The notes below the pieces were generated by a model. The model saw only the letters and a list, made by a program, of their open reading frames with translations. It did not search any database and had not been told where the DNA came from. Shown in pieces: positions 22,987-23,025 of a DNA stretch of 23,025 bases (position 1 is its first letter; each line of letters begins with the position of its first letter). Where the stretch lies: positions 1-23,025 of the forward strand of contig JAFTLD010000091.1 in assembly GCA_017452945.1 (NCBI GenBank). Direction: 5' to 3'. The DNA is from Clostridia bacterium (GTDB lineage Bacteria > Bacillota_A > Clostridia > Oscillospirales > CAG-272). A program made the position numbers and the translations under genes.

Positions 22987-23013
22987 GTAGGGGGCGACGT
23001 CCTCGACGCCCCG
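22987..23013 (+). repeat. REP hairpin unit, GC-rich stem variant
   Basis: Starts GTAGGG, stem GGGGCG/CGCCCC around ACGTCCTCGA. Nine of the ten head bases equal those of the RAYT-associated units (GCGTCCTCGA) while the stem bases differ in pairs. The rest of 22916-23025 shows no gene. Confidence 0.75.
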
Positions 23014-23025
23014 GATTAGCAGAAA

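Overview
The window reads as chromosomal DNA of a low-to-mid-GC Gram-positive gut-type Firmicute (class Clostridia, perhaps an Oscillospiraceae or Christensenellales relative). The evidence is a T-box leader on pheST, a DUF896 gene, SigA-type promoters (TTGACA-17-TATAAT), strong AGGAGG ribosome binding sites, and the MEP pathway genes ispD and ispF. The genus is inference. No rRNA or tRNA gene was seen and no CDS is cut by a window edge.

Layout. 1-465: end of a foldback repeat element, then an AT-rich promoter region. 466-4826: probable envelope-stress operon (response regulator, sensor kinase, membrane-anchored HtrA-type protease, MgtC-type membrane protein). 4853-5603: a REP-associated tyrosine transposase (RAYT) with five copies of its own hairpin repeat, two of them inside its reading frame. 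5816-6658: a stand-alone tyrosine recombinase. 6660-7013: a foldback element carrying a second REP pair. 7033-7349: a probable invertible promoter. 7389-9330: two prepilin-like genes. 9377-10090: a three-repeat zinc-ribbon protein. 10169-10600: a second foldback element. 10665-14360 (minus): tsaE-tsaB-rpiB-ispD-ispF and rpe. 14447-16451 (minus): DUF896 protein and an ABC exporter. 16511-20240 (minus): pheS-pheT behind a T-box. 20427-22915 (plus): four tandem membrane-anchored paralogues with a BamE/SmpA-like C-terminal motif. The window ends in another REP unit.

The most notable find is at 7033-7349. A perfect 23-bp inverted repeat (7068-7090 and 7327-7349), each copy containing AACATAA-TGAGAG-TTATGTT (two 7-bp arms around a 6-bp asymmetric spacer, the form of a tyrosine-recombinase crossover site), flanks 236 bp. 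This segment holds a near-consensus promoter with a perfect TATAAT. As given, the promoter points away from the prepilin genes and runs straight into an intrinsic terminator just outside the left repeat. Inversion would place it about 88 nt upstream of the first prepilin start codon. A tyrosine recombinase gene lies about 400 bp upstream. I infer an on/off phase-variation switch for pilin-like surface structures, captured here in the OFF orientation.

The second theme is small repeats: a RAYT tolerating in-frame copies of its own REP, REP variants with compensatory stem changes, and two families of foldback elements.
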